Assembly (NCBI GenBank): GCA_030433355.1
Contig: JAUIMG010000012.1
Span: 26,418 to 90,417 of the forward strand
Direction of reading: 5' to 3'
Length of the DNA: 64,000 nt
Origin: Bacteroidia bacterium
GTDB taxonomy: Bacteria > Bacteroidota > Bacteroidia > Flavobacteriales_E > Vicingaceae
In this document: positions 9,476-19,100 of the stretch, one piece after another
Layout: each line of letters starts with the position of its first letter
Position numbering within the stretch: position 1 is the first letter of the stretch
Position numbers and translations under genes: made by a program
The notes under the pieces: model-generated
Databases searched by the model: none
What the model saw: only the letters and a program-made list of their open reading frames with translations
Told to the model about the DNA's origin: nothing

Positions 9476-10194
9476 TCTTGTAAAAGTACCTTTTGGGTGT
9501 AAACCGATGTAGAGGTTCTAAATTGGATTAAAACTACACCTGTATTTAAATTAGATAGATCTACAGATGATTGACTAATAACAATTCCCTTTTTTAATAA
9601 ACTTCCATTAGTAGAGTAGATATTTAACTCTACCATTTGCCCTAATGAATTATCTACAAGCAACTCTTTGCCTCTTAATAAAAAAGATACCTTTTGTTTT
9701 AGAAGATTATCCTCAATGCCTACCGTAGAAAGTTGAAGAGCTGTACTATATGCGGTATTTCTATTTGTGCCATTATAAGCTATGCTAGAGTCTACAGGAG
9801 AGTAAACATAATATCTAGGAGTTGAACTACTTATAAATTGTCTTTGGTTATCGGGAAATGTAAAAATATCATTCCAAGCATATCTTGTAACCCAAGCATT
9901 TGTGCTGTTACAGGCATTTGAAAATGTCATAGGATTGTATTTCCATGTTAAAGCTGTCCATACCTCTACCTTGTTTCTATTTTGTGCAGCCCATGTTTGA
10001 AGGCTAGGGGCCTGACTTATACAAATACTGCAATCCACTCCTTTATGAGCAATGATTATTGCTTTTCCTGTACCTAAAGTAGACTGAATACCTTTCGTTA
10101 TGTTATTACAATCTGTGAAAGATCCAGTTAATGGAACTTGAGCACTTAGATTTATTGAAAAAGTTAGGGCTAGAAGTGATAATAGATTTTTCAT
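9472..10194 (-). CDS. Secreted T9SS protein with CxxC redoxin-like region
   Basis: A 240-aa exported protein with a signal peptide (residues 1-19, ends LSAQV). Residues about 40-130 have a hydrophobic strand followed by DCSICISQAPSL, with Cys55 and Cys58 as a CxxC pair at the start of a helix, as in thioredoxin folds. Residues 165-240 look like a type IX sorting domain (short beta strands, ends KVLLQD) although a YPNP box is absent. It may be a secreted redox or structural protein. Regulation unknown; it is divergent from the DUF3667 gene. Confidence 0.7.
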   Translation of the reverse strand: MKNLLSLLALTFSINLSAQVPLTGSFTDCNNITKGIQSTLGTGKAIIIAHKGVDCSICISQAPSLQTWAAQNRNKVEVWTALTWKYNPMTFSNACNSTNAWVTRYAWNDIFTFPDNQRQFISSSTPRYYVYSPVDSSIAYNGTNRNTAYSTALQLSTVGIEDNLLKQKVSFLLRGKELLVDNSLGQMVELNIYSTNGSLLKKGIVISQSSVDLSNLNTGVVLIQFRTSTSVYTQKVLLQD

Positions 10195-10299
10195 AATTTA
10201 ATTTTTTACAAATGTTAACTTGAAGAAGCTATTTAACTGTCTTGAGTTTAACAAATTAACTTTTTATGCATTATTTTAGCCATAGAAATTTGTTTAGAC

Positions 10300-11037
10300 A
10301 TGGACGACATAGAAAAAACAGAAGATTCTTTTGAGCTTGTTATAGAGGAAAGAAAATGGAATAGAATTTCCATGGCTTTTATTTTTCAATCTGTTTTTGA
10401 TGCATTTAGCATAGAAAGAGGAGGAATATATACCTTGAAGAGATTGTTTTCCAACCCTGCACAAATGGCAAAAGACTATTTGGGCAAAGAGCGTTTTCAT
10501 TTTACCCCTCCTTTTCGATTATTAATAGTAACTACAGCTCTTGCAATTTATATTTTAAGTGAATTAGGTTTTGGCGAACAATTTTTAAATGATATTCAAG
10601 AAGGAGCTAAAGTCCAAGCAGATGGTAACCCTAAAGGACCGAAAGCTATTGCAGAAATCCTTAGTGGCTGGAGCAATTATACCAATCTTATCCTTTGGAC
10701 CTTGGTTCCAATCTTAGCCTTATTTACTTATTTATTCAATAGAAAATTGTATTTTAATTACGCAGAGCATTTAGTGCTTCAAACTTATTTTTTCTGTTTA
10801 ACTAATATTTTAACTTGCATATTCTTATTCCAGTTTATTATTGACAAAAGCATTCTTTCCAATATTCTAAGTGTACTTTCTTTAGTGTATTTCATCTATT
10901 TTTATAAAGTAGCCTTTTCAAAAGGAATAGCAAGAAGCATTTTAGATTCTATTTTAATTTATCTGCTTTCTACAATTCTCTGGCTTGTATTGCTTGGAGG
11001 AATATTTATTTTACAAGTAGCATTAAATAAAATTTAA
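10300..11037 (+). CDS. DUF3667 domain-containing membrane protein
   Basis: A 245-aa integral membrane protein. The N-terminal half contains TLKRLFSNPAQMAKDYLGKERFHFTPPFRLL, which fits the DUF3667 pattern of a cytoplasmic helix bearing an NPxxxxxDYL segment before the first membrane helix; about five transmembrane helices follow. The function of this family is unknown. The gene stands alone between divergent and unrelated neighbours. The ATG at 10300 is the only good start. Confidence 0.75.
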   Translation: MDDIEKTEDSFELVIEERKWNRISMAFIFQSVFDAFSIERGGIYTLKRLFSNPAQMAKDYLGKERFHFTPPFRLLIVTTALAIYILSELGFGEQFLNDIQEGAKVQADGNPKGPKAIAEILSGWSNYTNLILWTLVPILALFTYLFNRKLYFNYAEHLVLQTYFFCLTNILTCIFLFQFIIDKSILSNILSVLSLVYFIYFYKVAFSKGIARSILDSILIYLLSTILWLVLLGGIFILQVALNKI

Positions 11038-11185
11038 GCTGCATTCTTCTGCAAAGTGGATTAAAGATAGGCTTAGCGAGTTGAGCACTATTTAATACCT
11101 AGGTATTTCTTTCCTTTTTTCTATCCTTGGATAAGGGCTATTTCTCTTCTTATTAATTTAGGCCATATTATCCAAAGGCTTTCTG

Positions 11186-11193
11186 TACTTTTG
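11186..11193 (+). promoter_or_regulatory. TAnnTTTG -7 promoter element of the DEAD helicase gene
   Basis: TACTTTTG followed by CAAA, 24 bases before the TTG start at 11218. It matches the Bacteroidota -7 consensus. No clear -33 TTTG is seen. It is the likely promoter of the helicase and cold-shock protein pair. Confidence 0.5.
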
Positions 11194-11217
11194 CAAATTC
11201 ATTAAGCAGTATAGTAT

Positions 11218-12957
11218 TTGAATAATTTTAAACAGCTAGGACTATCTACACCATTGTTAGAAGTACTAGAATCTATGGGTTTTACACAACCCACCCCAAT
11301 CCAAGAGAAATCAATTCCACATTTATTACAATCTGAAGGGACTGACTTTATTGGCTTAGCACAAACTGGTACAGGTAAAACGGCAGCATTTGGTTTGCCA
11401 TTAATAGACTTGGTAGACGCAAATAGTAAAGCTACCCAAGCTTTAATTATGGCTCCTACTAGAGAACTCGGTCAGCAGACAGCAAAACAAATTGTAGAGT
11501 TTTCCTCTAAGTATAAATCCATAAATGTTGAAGTAGTATATGGCGGAGCTGCCATAACTAATCAGATAAAAGCCTTGAAAAAGCCTACACAAATTGTTGT
11601 AGCGACTCCTGGTAGACTTTTAGATTTAATAAGAAGAAGAGCCATTTCTTTAAAAGATGTGCGCTATGTAGTTTTAGATGAAGCAGATGAAATGCTGAAC
11701 ATGGGTTTTAAAGAAGATATCGATGATATTTTAAGCAATATCCAAGTAGAGCACAGTACTTGGTTGTTTTCAGCAACGATGCCTCCTGAAATTAAAAAGA
11801 TTACAAAAAAATACATGACCGATCCTTTTGAGGTTTCGGTAAATACAGAACAGAAGACCAATATAGATATTACACATCAATATGTGGTAACAAGGTCGGA
11901 TGACAAAGTAGCTGCGCTAAGAAGATTCTTAGATCTTAATGCGGACATGAAGGGAATTATGTTCTGTAGAACAAAAAGAGAAACGCAGCAAATTACAGAT
12001 GATTTATCCAATTTAGGATATGATGTAGAAGCATTGCATGGAGATCTTTCTCAGGCACAGAGAGATGCTGCTATGAAGCGTTTTAAATCTAGAAACATGC
12101 CTTTACTTGTAGCTACAGATGTTGCAGCAAGAGGATTAGATGTAAATGACTTAACACATGTTTTCCATCATAAATTACCAGATCAGATTGAAGCGTATAC
12201 GCATAGAAGTGGAAGAACAGGAAGAGCTGGTAAAAAAGGAATTTCCATCTGTTTTATTAATAGCAGAGAAGGAAGAAAGATTTCAGAGATTGAGAAAACG
12301 CTAAAAGTTACTTTTGAAAAAGTAGAAGTTCCTGCAGGTAAAGACTTAAAGGCAGCTAAAATAGAATCGTGGACTAAGAAGATTCTCAAAATGCCAACAG
12401 ACGAAAAAACTGCTGCTATTATTGAAGAACTGAAAGCTGAGCTTGAAGAATTGACAAAAGAAGATTTATTGAACAAACTTCTTACTGAGGAGTTAAAATC
12501 TTTAAAGAAGAATGATACTTCTAATTTAAATGTTCAAGAATCTAGAAGTAAGTCTGCAACTGTTGGCAGTGACGGCCCTCAAAGATTTTTCATCAATATC
12601 GGAAAGAATGATGGACTCTCAAAAACTGATTTATTGCAATTTATTGTGGATATTTCAGGAACAAAAAGAAGTTTAGTTGGAGATATTGCTTTATTAGATA
12701 AGCACTCCTTCTTTGATATAGACGGAAGTGTTGCTAAAGGTTTTGAATCGAAATTTGAAGGTTTAGAATTAGAAAGTGGACATCCAATTAGAGTAAACTT
12801 TGAAGGAAATAGAAACCAAGAGAGAGGTAGAGGAGGAAGAAAGCCAAGAGGCAAAGGTGGTTTTGGTGGAAATAGAAATAGAAGTGGAGGAGGCGGAAGA
12901 GGACGCTCGGATAGAAATAGAGGAGGCGGAAGCAGCAGACCAAGAAGAAGAGATTAA
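11218..12957 (+). CDS. DEAD-box RNA helicase with DbpA-type RNA-binding domain (DeaD/CsdA-like)
   Basis: ATP-dependent RNA helicase for cold adaptation, ribosome assembly or RNA decay. Motifs: Q-motif (FKQLGL to TPIQ), Walker A AQTGTGKT (48-55), DEAD (154-157), SAT (185-187) and HRSGRTGR (329-336). A linker leads to a DbpA-like RNA-binding domain (456-528) and an Arg/Gly-rich tail (531-579). The start is TTG: an in-frame stop lies just upstream and the next Met (residue 20) would cut off the essential Q-motif phenylalanine. The cold-shock protein gene follows 25 bases later. Length is normal for DeaD-type proteins. Confidence 0.95.
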   Translation: MNNFKQLGLSTPLLEVLESMGFTQPTPIQEKSIPHLLQSEGTDFIGLAQTGTGKTAAFGLPLIDLVDANSKATQALIMAPTRELGQQTAKQIVEFSSKYKSINVEVVYGGAAITNQIKALKKPTQIVVATPGRLLDLIRRRAISLKDVRYVVLDEADEMLNMGFKEDIDDILSNIQVEHSTWLFSATMPPEIKKITKKYMTDPFEVSVNTEQKTNIDITHQYVVTRSDDKVAALRRFLDLNADMKGIMFCRTKRETQQITDDLSNLGYDVEALHGDLSQAQRDAAMKRFKSRNMPLLVATDVAARGLDVNDLTHVFHHKLPDQIEAYTHRSGRTGRAGKKGISICFINSREGRKISEIEKTLKVTFEKVEVPAGKDLKAAKIESWTKKILKMPTDEKTAAIIEELKAELEELTKEDLLNKLLTEELKSLKKNDTSNLNVQESRSKSATVGSDGPQRFFINIGKNDGLSKTDLLQFIVDISGTKRSLVGDIALLDKHSFFDIDGSVAKGFESKFEGLELESGHPIRVNFEGNRNQERGRGGRKPRGKGGFGGNRNRSGGGGRGRSDRNRGGGSSRPRRRD

Positions 12958-12982
12958 CAATTAAAAAAAAATAATATTATTT

Positions 12983-13432
12983 ATGGGTAGGTCACAAGAA
13001 ACCTTTAGTAAAAAAGAAAAAGAAAAAAAACGTCAAAAGAAGAAAGAGGAGAAGGCTAAGAAGAGAGAAGAGCGTAAAGAAAATTCTGCTGGTGGTGGAT
13101 TAGAAAATATGCTTGCTTACGTTGATGAGTTTGGAAATATTACTGATACTCCACCAGATCCAACGAAGAAAAAGAAAGAAATTAAAGCCGAGAGTATTGA
13201 ATTAGGCGTTCCAAAAGCTGAAGTAGAAGATGAAGGAACAGAACATCTTGGTAAAGTGACTTTTTTCAACGATAGTAAGGGTTATGGTTTTATCAAAGAC
13301 TTAAAAAGTCAAGAAAGTTATTTTGTTCATGTTCATGGTTTAACAGAAGAAGTAGCAGAAGGAGATAAAGTTTCTTTTGAACTTGAAAGGGGACAAAAAG
13401 GAATGAATGCAGTTAGAGTTAAAAAAGCCTAA
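12983..13432 (+). CDS. Cold-shock domain protein with charged N-terminal extension
   Basis: A 149-aa RNA-binding protein. Residues 88-148 are a cold-shock domain with RNP1-like KGYGFI (99-104) and RNP2-like YFVHV (113-117). The first 35 residues are almost wholly Lys, Glu and Arg, a tail known in Bacteroidota members of the family. It probably melts RNA secondary structure in partnership with the DEAD-box helicase encoded 25 bases upstream. The gene is closed by a strong intrinsic terminator, so the two-gene unit ends here. Confidence 0.93.
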   Translation: MGRSQETFSKKEKEKKRQKKKEEKAKKREERKENSAGGGLENMLAYVDEFGNITDTPPDPTKKKKEIKAESIELGVPKAEVEDEGTEHLGKVTFFNDSKGYGFIKDLKSQESYFVHVHGLTEEVAEGDKVSFELERGQKGMNAVRVKKA

Positions 13433-13453
13433 GCTGAATTTAAATACCAATAT

Positions 13454-13477
13454 AACCCCGATCTTCGGGGTTTTTTT
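13454..13477 (+). terminator. Intrinsic terminator of the helicase/cold-shock operon
   Basis: An 8-bp stem (AACCCCGA at 13454-13461 with TCGGGGTT at 13465-13472), a 3-base loop and a run of T to 13477. It is the clearest terminator in the window, 21 bases after the cold-shock stop codon. Confidence 0.92.
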
Positions 13478-13525
13478 ATGCCTTTTTCCTTCTAAGAAAT
13501 GGGAAAAAGATAATTTTGAATAGCA

Positions 13526-14761
13526 ATGAAGTTTGATGATTATATAATAGCGGAAGGAATTAAGAAGAGTTTAGCTAAACAAGGTTTTAAAAAGCCCACA
13601 GATATTCAGTTTAAATCCATTCCCTCTATTTTAAAAGGGGAAGATGTTTTGGCTATTGCACAAACAGGAACTGGAAAAACAGCTGCATTTGCTATTCCTA
13701 TCATTCATAAAATCCATATTAAAAAGCTTATTAAGCAAAGTAATGGAGTTAAGTGTCTGGTGATGGCACCAACCCATGAGCTAGCGCAGCAAATTGATAA
13801 GGTATTTAGAGACTTAAGTAAACATACGAAGGTAAGTAGCTATTGCATTCATGGCGGAGTAGACAGAGATAGTCAACAGCTAAAAATTGAAGATGGCGTA
13901 GATATAATTATAGCTACACCCGGTCGCTTGTTTGATTTAGCAAAAAGACAAATTCTAGATTTAAGAAATATTGAAATTTTAGTGTTGGATGAAGCAGATC
14001 ATATGCTGGACCTTGGCTTTATTGAAGACATAAAAGAATTGATGCGCTTTATTCCTAAGGACCGTCAAACCCTATTTTTCTCAGCAACAATTAATGATGC
14101 AATTAAGCGTCTAGCTTATGATATGGTTGATAATCCAATTCGAATTGAATTATCTCCAAAAGATCCTGTTTCTAAGAATATTGAGCATGCTGTAGCATTC
14201 ATAGAGATGGATGATAAACGTTTTTTCTTAGCAAATTACATAGCTAATCACCCAGCTCAAAAGCTATTGGTTTTTGTAAGAACTAAGGTTAGGGCAGAAA
14301 GGGTGAAGAATGCTTTAGAAAGAGAAGGAGTGGAATCGATAACTATTCATGGAGATAAACTACAAGCAGAAAGGGAAGAGGCGATGAGGGCTTTTAGGCA
14401 AGGAGATTCTTTGGTGCTTATCGCTACAGATATTAGTGCTAGAGGTATTGATATTCCTGATGTAGAATGTGTGATTAATTATGATTTACCAGAAAGTTCA
14501 GAACATTATGTTCACCGGGTTGGAAGAACTGGTAGAGGAATGAACAAAGGGCAGGCCATTAGCTTCTGTAGTCAAGAGGAACGGCCATTGCTAGAGGAAT
14601 TGGATAAAAACCTTGGAAAACCAATCATGCGCATAGAATTAACTAAAGGGGAATATGCATTAACCATAGAAGCGCAAAAAGAAGCCTTAAAAACAGATTG
14701 GCAGTCTTTGCTAGAAGAGGAAGAAAAACGCGATAAAAAGAAAAGAAAAAAGAAGAAGTAG
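13526..14761 (+). CDS. DEAD-box RNA helicase (RhlE-like)
   Basis: A 411-aa RNA helicase. Walker A AQTGTGKT (45-52), DEAD (155-158), SAT and HRVGRTGR are intact. Motif Ia reads PTHELA instead of the almost invariant PTRELA (residues 82-87), a His for Arg change in a contact to the RNA backbone. The protein ends in a short Lys/Arg tail. It lies just after the terminator of the other DEAD-box unit and is transcribed separately. RhlE-type assignment is by general resemblance. Confidence 0.92.
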   Translation: MKFDDYIIAEGIKKSLAKQGFKKPTDIQFKSIPSILKGEDVLAIAQTGTGKTAAFAIPIIHKIHIKKLIKQSNGVKCLVMAPTHELAQQIDKVFRDLSKHTKVSSYCIHGGVDRDSQQLKIEDGVDIIIATPGRLFDLAKRQILDLRNIEILVLDEADHMLDLGFIEDIKELMRFIPKDRQTLFFSATINDAIKRLAYDMVDNPIRIELSPKDPVSKNIEHAVAFIEMDDKRFFLANYIANHPAQKLLVFVRTKVRAERVKNALEREGVESITIHGDKLQAEREEAMRAFRQGDSLVLIATDISARGIDIPDVECVINYDLPESSEHYVHRVGRTGRGMNKGQAISFCSQEERPLLEELDKNLGKPIMRIELTKGEYALTIEAQKEALKTDWQSLLEEEEKRDKKKRKKKK

Positions 14762-14837
14762 CAGTGATTATTTACTGCTAGCTTATTGCGTATACTATTT
14801 TTTTGTTTTATCCTTGTCTAAACCAAATCCAAAAAAT

Positions 14838-15266
14838 ATGACTACTTCTAATCGACCAAAATGGTATATGCTAGCTGCCATCTTAGCATTTGTATGGAAT
14901 ATCATGGGTGTTATGGCCTATTTAGCACAAGCTTTTATGCCAGCTGAAGCATTAGCGGCAATGACAGAAGCACAAAGAACTTTATATGAATCTACACCTG
15001 CTTGGGTAACCGCTGCCTTTGCAATTGCAGTTTGGGGTGGCGCATTAGGGTCCTTATTGTTAATTCTTAAAAAGAGTATATCTCACCTCGTTTTATTGAT
15101 TTCTCTCATTGGGATAGTAGTGCAGCAAACTTGGATCTTTTTTATTAGTAATTCCTTCGAGGTATATGGAACTGGACAATCTGTAATGCCCATAATGGTT
15201 CTTATTATTGGCGTTTGGCTTGTATGGTTCTCTAGAAAAGCAAAAGCGGAAGGCTGGACCAATTAG
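14838..15266 (+). CDS. Conserved four-helix membrane protein
   Basis: About 142 aa with four hydrophobic helices; similar Bacteroidota proteins carry only general labels. I prefer the ATG at 14838 (MTTSNRPKWYM) over a TTG at 14814 because the first helix follows at the family's usual distance. The loop LAAMTEAQRTLYESTPAWVT links helices 1 and 2. Function unknown. Its TAG overlaps the stop of the convergent S4 gene by four bases. Confidence 0.75.
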   Translation: MTTSNRPKWYMLAAILAFVWNIMGVMAYLAQAFMPAEALAAMTEAQRTLYESTPAWVTAAFAIAVWGGALGSLLLILKKSISHLVLLISLIGIVVQQTWIFFISNSFEVYGTGQSVMPIMVLIIGVWLVWFSRKAKAEGWTN

Positions 15267-15628
15267 TGTTTAAAACCATCTAGTTTTCTTCTATCCCTTT
15301 TAGTTGGTCTACCTCTAAAGCCCTCTATTCTATTTTGTCGGTTAGTTTCTTGTACTTGCTGCCATTGTGCGATGTCTTCTTCTGAGGTAGTTTCCTTTAG
15401 ATAATCTGGAACTAGTTTTGCACCAACTCTTGATTTTGGAAAGTCAATTGCTTGATAAGTTCTCCAAATTGGAAGGTCGCGGATTGCTATCTGATCTTTG
15501 GCCTTTATAGTTTTCGAAGCCTTGACTACTTCTCCATTGACTTTTACTTTATCCGCATCGCAGAGTTTAGAAGCCTGACTTCTTGTTTTACTCAACCTCA
15601 CTACCCACAAAAACTTATCTATCCGCAT
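15263..15628 (-). CDS. RNA-binding S4-domain protein (Hsp15/HslR-like)
   Basis: A 121-aa RNA-binding protein. The S4 domain is at residues 1-60, beginning MRIDKFLWVVRLSKTRSQA with the KLCDADKVKVNGEVVK segment typical of Hsp15, which recycles stalled large ribosomal subunits in E. coli. The C-terminus is basic (RGRPTKRDRRKLDGFKH). I take the ATG at 15628; the longer frame to 15721 would add an unrelated N-terminus overlapping the divergent gene. Stop codons of this gene and the membrane protein gene overlap by four bases. Confidence 0.88.
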   Translation of the reverse strand: MRIDKFLWVVRLSKTRSQASKLCDADKVKVNGEVVKASKTIKAKDQIAIRDLPIWRTYQAIDFPKSRVGAKLVPDYLKETTSEEDIAQWQQVQETNRQNRIEGFRGRPTKRDRRKLDGFKH

Positions 15629-15690
15629 AATAACTAAATACCTTCTAAACAAAAGTAAAACTAAAAAGATAACTTGCTTACTTTTACAGT

Positions 15691-16080
15691 ATGAAGGGAA
15701 TCTTTTCACTTCTTCTTGCATCTCTTTTTAGCTTGCAGTCACTTCAAATCAATTTGTCTGACTTCAATAGAATATTTGATTTAGTGGAGCATGCAAGCTA
15801 TCACTCTAACGCTTACGGTGATGATTTGCTTACTTTTCTCTCCAAGCATTATGGAGATTTAAAAGAGGAGCATGAAAGAACGCATGAACACGAAAAGGAA
15901 CAGCATAGTAAATTGCCTAATGTGAATCACTTTTTTAGTGCAAGCACAAATTTTATAGTTAATAAAATTGCTATGGACTTTAAGTCCCCTGAAGTAAGTA
16001 CGAAAGAGCTTACTTTCTTTTACCAATCTTTATATCACTTTCAAGATTTGGTAGATATCTTTCAGCCACCACGGCTATAA
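15691..16080 (+). CDS. Small exported His-rich protein upstream of czcA
   Basis: A 129-aa protein with a weak signal peptide (residues 1-18) and a cluster of His and Glu at about 65-80 (HERTHEHEKEQHSK), plus further His residues. No domain is recognised. It lies 80 bases before the metal-efflux fusion gene, in the same orientation, so it may act as a periplasmic metal buffer or sensor (inference from position and His content). A different small exported protein sits before the second adaptor gene at 61058. Start ATG at 15691. Confidence 0.65.
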   Translation: MKGIFSLLLASLFSLQSLQINLSDFNRIFDLVEHASYHSNAYGDDLLTFLSKHYGDLKEEHERTHEHEKEQHSKLPNVNHFFSASTNFIVNKIAMDFKSPEVSTKELTFFYQSLYHFQDLVDIFQPPRL

Positions 16081-16160
16081 TTATTGATTCTTCACCCATT
16101 TTTTTGAAATAGCTTCTCTTCAGAGAATGATTTTCTATTGTATCATTAATTTTTATCGAA

Positions 16161-19100
16161 ATGTTATCTCGAATTATATATTTTAGTGTAAATAACAAAT
16201 TCATTGTTTTTCTGCTAGTAGGCCTAATGGCTGCTCTAGGAGTAAATTCTTTAGTGAATTTGCCTATAGGTGCTGTGCCTGATATCACCAATAATCAAGT
16301 GCAGGTTATTACTACTTCTAATAGCTTATCTACGGCTGAAATGGAGAAGTATATTTCTTATCCTATTGAGTTGGAAATGGCCAATTTGCCGGGGGTTAAA
16401 GAGATAAGATCTACCTCTAAATTTGGTTTATCTGTAGTTACTGTTGTTTTTAAGGATGATTTAGGCACTTATCTACCACGGCAGTTAATTGCGGAAAAAA
16501 TACAAGCAGCTTCAGAGAATATACCTGCTGCCTATGGCAAGCCTGCTATGGGACCAATAAGCACAGGTTTAGGAGAAATTTTCCAATACATTTTAGATGT
16601 GGAAGAAGGGTATGAAGATCGCTATGATCCGATGGATTTAAGAAGTATCCAAGATTGGATCGTAAAGCGTCAATTAACAGGAATTGAAGGAGTTGTTGAA
16701 GTAAATACATGGGGCGGTTATTTAAAGCAATATGAGGTTGCAATCACAACGCATCGTTTAAATGCTTTGGAAATTTCTATACAGGAAGTTTTTGACGCTT
16801 TAGAAAACAACAATAGCGTAACAGGAGCTGGTTATATAGAAAAACAAGAGCAGAGCTATTTTATTCGTGGTGAAGGCTTGCTTAGCTCTATAGAGGATAT
16901 TGAAAATATCTTAGTTAAAAATAGAGATGGCTTGCCCGTATTGATTAAAGATGTAGCCAAGGTTCAATTCGGCTATGCTAATCGTTTTGGAGCTATAACT
17001 GCAAATGGAGAAGGCGAGAAAGTAATGGGACAGGTAATGATGCTAAAAGGAGCTAATCCTAAGGCCGTTATAGACGCAGTGAAGGAAAGAGTAGAAGAAA
17101 TAGGAAAAAGTCTTCCTGAGGGCGTTATAATCAATCCTGTATTAGATCGAAGTGAGTTAATCGACCGAACCACCTTTACCATTAGTGAAAATCTAATTTT
17201 TGGTTGTCTTATTGTGATTTTTGTGGTTGTGCTGCTTCTTGGTAATTGGCGTTCCGGATTAGTAGTAGCTTCTGTTATTCCACTTTCCTTATTATTTGCC
17301 TTAAACATGATGTATCTGTTTGGAATAGATGCCAATCTGATGAGCTTGGGGGCAATTGATTTTGGAATAATTGTAGATGGTGCAGTAATCATCGTGGAAT
17401 ACATCTCCTTTCAATTGGTAAAACGGAATAAAAAGGAATTAAGCAGTCCTACGAAAGCAGAAATGGATGCCTTAAGTATTCAGTCTTCTTCCAAAATGAT
17501 GAATTCTGCCTTTTTTGGTCAGTTAATCATTCTAATCGTATTCATTCCTATTCTTAGTTTGGAAGGGGTAGAAGGGAAGATGTTTATTCCTATGGCTTTG
17601 GTTTTTGGTTTTGCCATTATAGGGGCAATGCTGCTGTGCTTGACCTATCTGCCTGCTGCATCAGCCTCATTTATTAAAGCAAGTGGAAGTAAAAGATCCT
17701 TTTCAGATAAACTGATTTCTAGATTAAATATCTACCAAGAAAGGACCTTGAACTGGGGACTGGCCAATAAAAACAAAGTTCTACTATTATGTGGGGCATT
17801 ACTTGTATTAACAGGCTTGGTGTTCTCAAGAATGGGAGCAGAGTTTGTACCAACTTTAGATGAGGGGGACTTTGTAATTCAACCTATTTTAAAAACGGGA
17901 ACTTCTCTAAGTGAAACAATTAAGATGACAAGCGAAATTGAAAAAATTCTCATCAAAAAATTCCCTGAAGTGAAACAAATTGTAACAAGAATAGGTGCTG
18001 CAGAGGTGCCAACAGACCCTATGTCCCTAGAAGAAACGGATGTTATCATTACCTTAAAAGACAAAAGTGAATGGACTACCGCAGAAACTAAGGATGGTTT
18101 AGCAGAAGCTTTTAAAGAAGCTATTGAAGTGCTAGGAATAGGCGTAGAGTTTACGCAACCCATTGAAATGCGATTCAATGAGTTAATCACCGGGGTAAGG
18201 TCTGATATTGCTATCAAACTCTTCGGCAATAATTTAGAAATACTAGATGCTAAAGCACAAGAAATAAAAGCTCTATTAGAAGGTATGGATGGAATTGGAG
18301 ATTTAGTAGTGGATAAAACGGCAGGTTTGCCTCAAATTCAAGTGAAATACAATCGTCAGAAGTTAGCAAGATATGGATTAAATGTTAGTGAGCTGAATGA
18401 TTGGTTAGCCTTATCCTATGCAGGTAAGAAGGCAGGGGTAGTTTTTGAAGAAGAAGAGCGTTATGATTTAGTATTGCGATTGGCAGAAAGCCAAAGGAAT
18501 GACATTACTGCTATTAAATCTTTGTATGTTGATTTGCCCGATGGTGGTAGAGTGCCATTGGAAGAAGTAGCAGATATTCAAATAAGCACTGGAGCTGCTA
18601 AGATTTCTAGAGAAAATACTAGAAGGAGGGTAGTGGTTGCCATCAACGTTAGGAATAGGGATTTACAATCTTTGGTAGAAGAAATACAAGCTAAATTAGG
18701 TGCAGAGCTAGATTTACCTGCCGGATATAATTTAACTTATGGTGGACAGTTTGAGAACTTAAACTCAGCAAAAAGTCGTTTAGCTTGGGCTGTACCACTT
18801 TCTTTGCTACTCATATTTAGTATGTTATACTTTGCCTTCGGATCTTGGAAAGAGGCTTTGTTAGTATTTACTGCCATTCCACTTTCAGCAATTGGTGGCG
18901 TATTTTTATTGTATTTAAGAGATATGCCCTTCAGTATTTCGGCAGGAATAGGCTTTATTGCCTTGTTTGGAATAGCTGTTTTAAATGGAATTGTCTTGAT
19001 AGAACACTTTAAGAGTATCCAAGAAAAATTTGCAGATAACTATGATCAATTGGTTATTCAGGGCAGTAAAGATAGACTAAGAGCTGTTTTACTCACTGCC

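Noticed and set aside
15629..15721. Extended start of the S4-domain gene
   Set aside because: It would overlap the divergent gene and add residues unlike Hsp15; the ATG at 15628 matches the family.
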